From: Palsa-661 sp035535015
GTDB taxonomy: Bacteria; Actinomycetota; Acidimicrobiia; Acidimicrobiales; UBA8190
Assembly (NCBI GenBank): GCA_035535015.1
Contig: DATLQU010000024.1
Coordinates: 54,798-118,797 of the forward strand
Length of the DNA: 64,000 nt
Direction: 5' to 3'
Below the pieces are notes generated by a model. It was not told the origin of the DNA. It made no database searches and saw only the letters and a list, made by a program, of their open reading frames with translations. Shown here one piece after another: positions 61,316 through 64,000 of the stretch. The translations under genes and the position numbers were made by a program. The stretch's first letter is position 1. Every line of letters begins with the position of its first letter.

Positions 61316-61795
61316 CGTGGTCTTTCTCCATGGCCACCACGGTGCGTGATGAATCGGTGAAGTGAGATTGGTCGTGTCACCGGTGAGGCCCGACAATACT
61401 TGGGGAAATAGTGAATGATCGCGACCCATTTTTCTGACACCCCGTGGTACTTTCGCCGCTAAGCGTTTGAATAATCCGCAAGTTCTCTTCGTTGCCCCAG
61501 ACCCCGGCAGCGCCCAGTGCGCAAGGGAGTCGAAGGCCATGGTCCAGCGAGAGAACCGGCGATCTCACCGGTGTCGGGCGGTACCACTCCGTTTCCGCCG
61601 CACACGCCTCCTCTCTTCTGCCGACCACCCGCGTCTGGCCGGAACCAACGGCCGCGGTGCCTCTGGCTTCCGAGAAATCCCGGTCTGCCATCGACGCCCT
61701 GATTCGAATGCGGCCCTCCCAGAGAAGACCTCTTCCATCCGAACAATTCCTCACCTCCCAAGAGTTGACATTTCCCCCAACGGAAGGCACCAGCA
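61316..61795. other. Gene-free stretch of about 480 bp
   Basis: No convincing gene in either strand. The first 150 bp contain AT-rich patches (61370-61480) that could carry promoters. The right end holds TTGACA (61764-61769) without a matching -10, and GGAAGG 8 nt before the GTG of the next gene. Confidence 0.5.
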
Positions 61796-62794
61796 GTGAT
61801 CTCTTCCCGCGCGCCATCAATCAGGGTCCACCGGTTCTCCCGAGCGGCGAGGCGCGCCCTGGCGGTTCCGCTCATGCTCGTCCTGATGGGGACGATCGGG
61901 TTCGTCCTGTCGGTCTCGGGGACATCTTCCGCCGCCGGCTTCGGACGTCCCACGATCACCGCGGCGGAGGCCACCTTCAAGATCCCGGCGCACACGGAAG
62001 CGATCTGGACCCTCAACCTCTGGTCCCACGGCACCCTCGAAGGGACGGCCATGGGGACGACCGGTGTACTCACCGTCGTCGTCCCGACCACCGCGGACTG
62101 CACCTTCCAGGCTGATGTCCGCGCCGTTTCCGCAGGAGGCGCCTCATTCTACTACGCCGGATTCCGGGCCACGGTACCGGGCTGCGGGACCGGGCCCCCT
62201 GTCCAGAGCATCGCCGGCCACATCTACCTGTGCACAGATGACCTACCGACCACCACCGAGGTGTCGGGGGGGACCCTGGCCGCCACCGGTGCCACACCGG
62301 TGGTGTCGCAACCCAATCCGGTGACACCCACCGGCGTCACGGCCGGCGCCTACATCATGTCGGCGGGCTCCCCTGACGGCTTCACCTTCGTCCTCTGCGG
62401 CGGTGCAGCCACCATCGGCGCCGACGGTCAGACGGCGTCGCAGTCCGTCACCGTGCCTTCGGGAGGTGCGGGGGTCGGCCTCTTCTACGTCACCGGCCCA
62501 CCGCTGGCCGCGGGCGGAGGGACCGCCGGTCCCAACCCTGTGGTTCCTGGCGCGGTGGCGGCGGGATCGGGCTCCACCGTCCACCCGGCGGCGGCCATCA
62601 CTACCTCAGCCACGCCGGTGGCTAGTTCTCACCTCGCCTTCACCGGGATCGACGCCGCTCCACCGGTCTTCCTGGGCCTGTTGTTGATGGCCCTGGGATC
62701 CTTCCTGGTCATCTTCTCCCGTGCGCGCCGGGTATCCCACCCCCGTCCGGCGCGCATCGGCGCAGAGACGCCGCCGGTTCCCCGCCGACCTTGA
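61796..62794 (+). CDS. Exported surface protein with LAFTG-type sortase signal
   Basis: 332 aa from GTG 61796 (GGAAGG upstream). An N-terminal signal sequence (LALVAVPLM-like: RALAVPLMLVLMGTIGFVLS, ends near SSAA) leads to an exported region with about six Cys and Thr/Pro-rich linkers. At the C-terminal end LAFTG is followed by a hydrophobic helix (AAPPVFLGLLLMALGSFLVIF) and a basic tail, the layout of cell-wall sorting signals. LAxTG is the variant used by class E sortases of high-GC actinobacteria. The sortase gene is not in this window. Confidence 0.82.
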   Translation: MISSRAPSIRVHRFSRAARRALAVPLMLVLMGTIGFVLSVSGTSSAAGFGRPTITAAEATFKIPAHTEAIWTLNLWSHGTLEGTAMGTTGVLTVVVPTTADCTFQADVRAVSAGGASFYYAGFRATVPGCGTGPPVQSIAGHIYLCTDDLPTTTEVSGGTLAATGATPVVSQPNPVTPTGVTAGAYIMSAGSPDGFTFVLCGGAATIGADGQTASQSVTVPSGGAGVGLFYVTGPPLAAGGGTAGPNPVVPGAVAAGSGSTVHPAAAITTSATPVASSHLAFTGIDAAPPVFLGLLLMALGSFLVIFSRARRVSHPRPARIGAETPPVPRRP

Positions 62795-62810
62795 CGCGGC
62801 GGGGACCGGC
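62773..62810. terminator. Hairpin between convergent genes
   Basis: GCCGGTTCCCCGCCG (62773-62787) pairs with CGGCGGGGACCGGC (62797-62810), with one bulged T. The stop of the LAFTG protein lies in the loop. It can serve as a bidirectional terminator for the two convergent genes; no U-tract is visible. Confidence 0.6.
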
Positions 62811-62826
62811 GTGCGTCACCGATTGA

Positions 62827-63921
62827 TCAAGGCTTCACCCTGATCCTGTTCCCGTTGCCGATCACCGAGATGGTGGCGCCGTTGGACGCCTGTTGGACGA
62901 CGCCCTGATCCGGGCTGGTGACAAAACCGTGGTTATTGCTGACCGTCGCCGTCAGGTTGTTCCCGTTGAATCTCGACTGCAGATCGATCCCCACCGCCGG
63001 TGACGACGCCTGGAGAGCCAGCCGGTTGTGCAAGATCGCGCCGGCGATCGACCCGTTGCAGGGAGTGATCGAGCAGTTCCCGTTGTTGTACCCGGCCTCC
63101 ATGATGATCCCGTAGCCGCCATAGCTCGAGAAGGTGTTGTTGCTGGCGTTCTGGCCCGTGAGCGACGTTCCGAGATCGGACAGGAAGAAGAGCCCCTCGG
63201 CCACGAAGGTCGTGACGTCGGGGGTCACCCCTACGGTATTGGCGATAAGACTCTTCACCTTGTTGTGATCGAACGACACCGGCCCGTTGTCCTCGAGTAG
63301 AGCACCCTGGAAGGTCCCGCTCACCGTGTTGTGGGAAATGGTGGTCGTGGCCGTGTTGTTGAAGCTGTCGATACCGATGGGGAAGTCCGTGCTGGAGCCC
63401 GGATCGACTCCGAGCGAGATGATGTCGTGCGTGATGACCACCGAGTCGCTCGGGTTGCTGTCGGCCAGAGCCACCACCTCCGGCTCACCACCGGTTTCGG
63501 CGTACTCGGCAGCGCCGGTGATGCCGAATCCGCTCACCGACGAGGCACCTCCCGTGGGGCCGACGTAGACCACGCCGTACAAGGGGAACGGATCGATCCC
63601 GGTGCCATTGATGATCGAACGCGTCGGTCCGGCGCCGATCAGGCGGATGGGCTTGGTCACGGCCACCGTCTGGAGATAGGTACCGCTGGCCACCTTGATG
63701 GTTTCGCCGGCCACGGCCACGGAAATGGCGTAGTTGATGGTGGCGCAAGGTGTGGCCGGCGTGCTGCAGGTGTTGGGGGCATCAGAGCCCGTCGTCGAGA
63801 CATAGAGCGTGTTGACCGCCACAGCGGCCGCCGACCCACCGACCACACCCAGGGAACCGAGGGAGCCCATCAGGGCCAGCGCGGCCATAGCAAAGCTTCT
63901 CTTCATTCGAGGTTGCGACAT
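62827..63921 (-). CDS. Exported right-handed beta-helix protein
   Basis: 364 aa from ATG 63921 (GGAAGG 4 nt upstream). The signal peptide ends near SAAAVA. The mature part starts with LYVSTTGSD...C-TPATPCATINYAI, TIKVASGTYLQT and IRLIGAGPTRSIING, the pattern of pectate-lyase-like parallel beta-helices. Repeated short strands with Asn (ISHNTVSG, NASNNTF, VSNNHGFV) continue to the end. No catalytic lyase residues can be assigned. Such proteins bind or cleave polysaccharides outside the cell. Confidence 0.85.
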   Translation of the reverse strand: MSQPRMKRSFAMAALALMGSLGSLGVVGGSAAAVAVNTLYVSTTGSDAPNTCSTPATPCATINYAISVAVAGETIKVASGTYLQTVAVTKPIRLIGAGPTRSIINGTGIDPFPLYGVVYVGPTGGASSVSGFGITGAAEYAETGGEPEVVALADSNPSDSVVITHDIISLGVDPGSSTDFPIGIDSFNNTATTTISHNTVSGTFQGALLEDNGPVSFDHNKVKSLIANTVGVTPDVTTFVAEGLFFLSDLGTSLTGQNASNNTFSSYGGYGIIMEAGYNNGNCSITPCNGSIAGAILHNRLALQASSPAVGIDLQSRFNGNNLTATVSNNHGFVTSPDQGVVQQASNGATISVIGNGNRIRVKP

Positions 63922-64000
63922 AAGCCTTCCCGCCTGCTATGCGCCCACACACACCGCCGCCTGGCGGAGACGCTATGGACTGCAGTCTACGGCCGAAACC

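Noticed and set aside
61459..62103. Minus-strand frame opposite the LAFTG protein
   Set aside because: Antisense to a gene with signal peptide and sorting motif; no features of its own.

Overview
The window is GC-rich throughout and reads as actinobacterial chromosome, most likely class Acidimicrobiia or a close relative. This is an inference from four things: mycobacterial-type catabolic families (F420-type LLM oxidoreductase, acetoacetate-decarboxylase-like protein, ACMSD-like amidohydrolases, TetR/MMPL), a sigJ/CMD remnant, exported proteins with GYWEVASDGG-type repeats, and many genes whose GTG or ATG start lies only 6-8 nt after a TAnnnT -10 box (leaderless transcripts). No rRNA operon, CRISPR array, replication origin or complete transposase gene was seen.

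Layout. 1-10.1 kb: a minus-strand, translationally coupled set of exported proteins: a 1648-aa protein with about ten Ig-like repeats, two tandem paralogues with a Cys-flanked hydrophobic segment and long helices, and a partial anchored protein. A divergent His-rich exported protein follows. 10.2-14.8 kb: DapB-like dehydrogenase, SDR and alanine dehydrogenase overlapping by 4 bp, then a GH29 fucosidase. 14.9-28.6 kb: a catabolic/transport island with three related metal-dependent amidohydrolases, two hydrolases/amidases, SDR, ADC-like protein, class II aldolase, a DHA2 efflux pump with a divergent TetR and a three-operator promoter region, and small RHH/VOC and DUF4288-like genes. 28.6-38.3 kb: a Baeyer-Villiger-type monooxygenase divergent from a TetR-MMPL pair across a palindromic operator, a lipoprotein-like deacetylase homologue, a beta-propeller protein, a DUF6629-like membrane protein, and an ORF that joins a winged-helix domain to an exported domain. 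38.4-48 kb: a coupled MoxR-DUF58-transglutaminase set, a DMT-like transporter, a c-di-GMP enzyme (PAS-PAS-GGDEF-EAL), a YhhN-type enzyme and a TauD dioxygenase. 48-52 kb: fused PutA ending in a hairpin.

51.9-52.8 kb is the most unusual stretch. It holds two tRNA-like genes with good acceptor and T arms but abnormal anticodon arms, an rRNA-spacer-like motif, and a separate minus-strand structured RNA unit with its own intrinsic terminator. That unit resembles, from memory, HEARO/omega-RNA (the guide-RNA class of IscB elements), but no IscB gene is present.

52.8-64 kb: an Abhydrolase_10-type hydrolase, a membrane protein, an LLM oxidoreductase, a CMD/sigJ deletion-fusion remnant, a CAP-Fn3 exported protein, a GH43-like propeller protein with six 42-residue repeats, a shattered epimerase gene coupled to a methyltransferase, an LAFTG-type sortase substrate and an exported beta-helix protein. 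The two ends are thus dominated by cell-surface and secreted products and the middle by small-molecule catabolism and efflux. Three loci (14.9, 56.0 and 59.8 kb) carry clear frameshifts, which may be real decay or assembly error.
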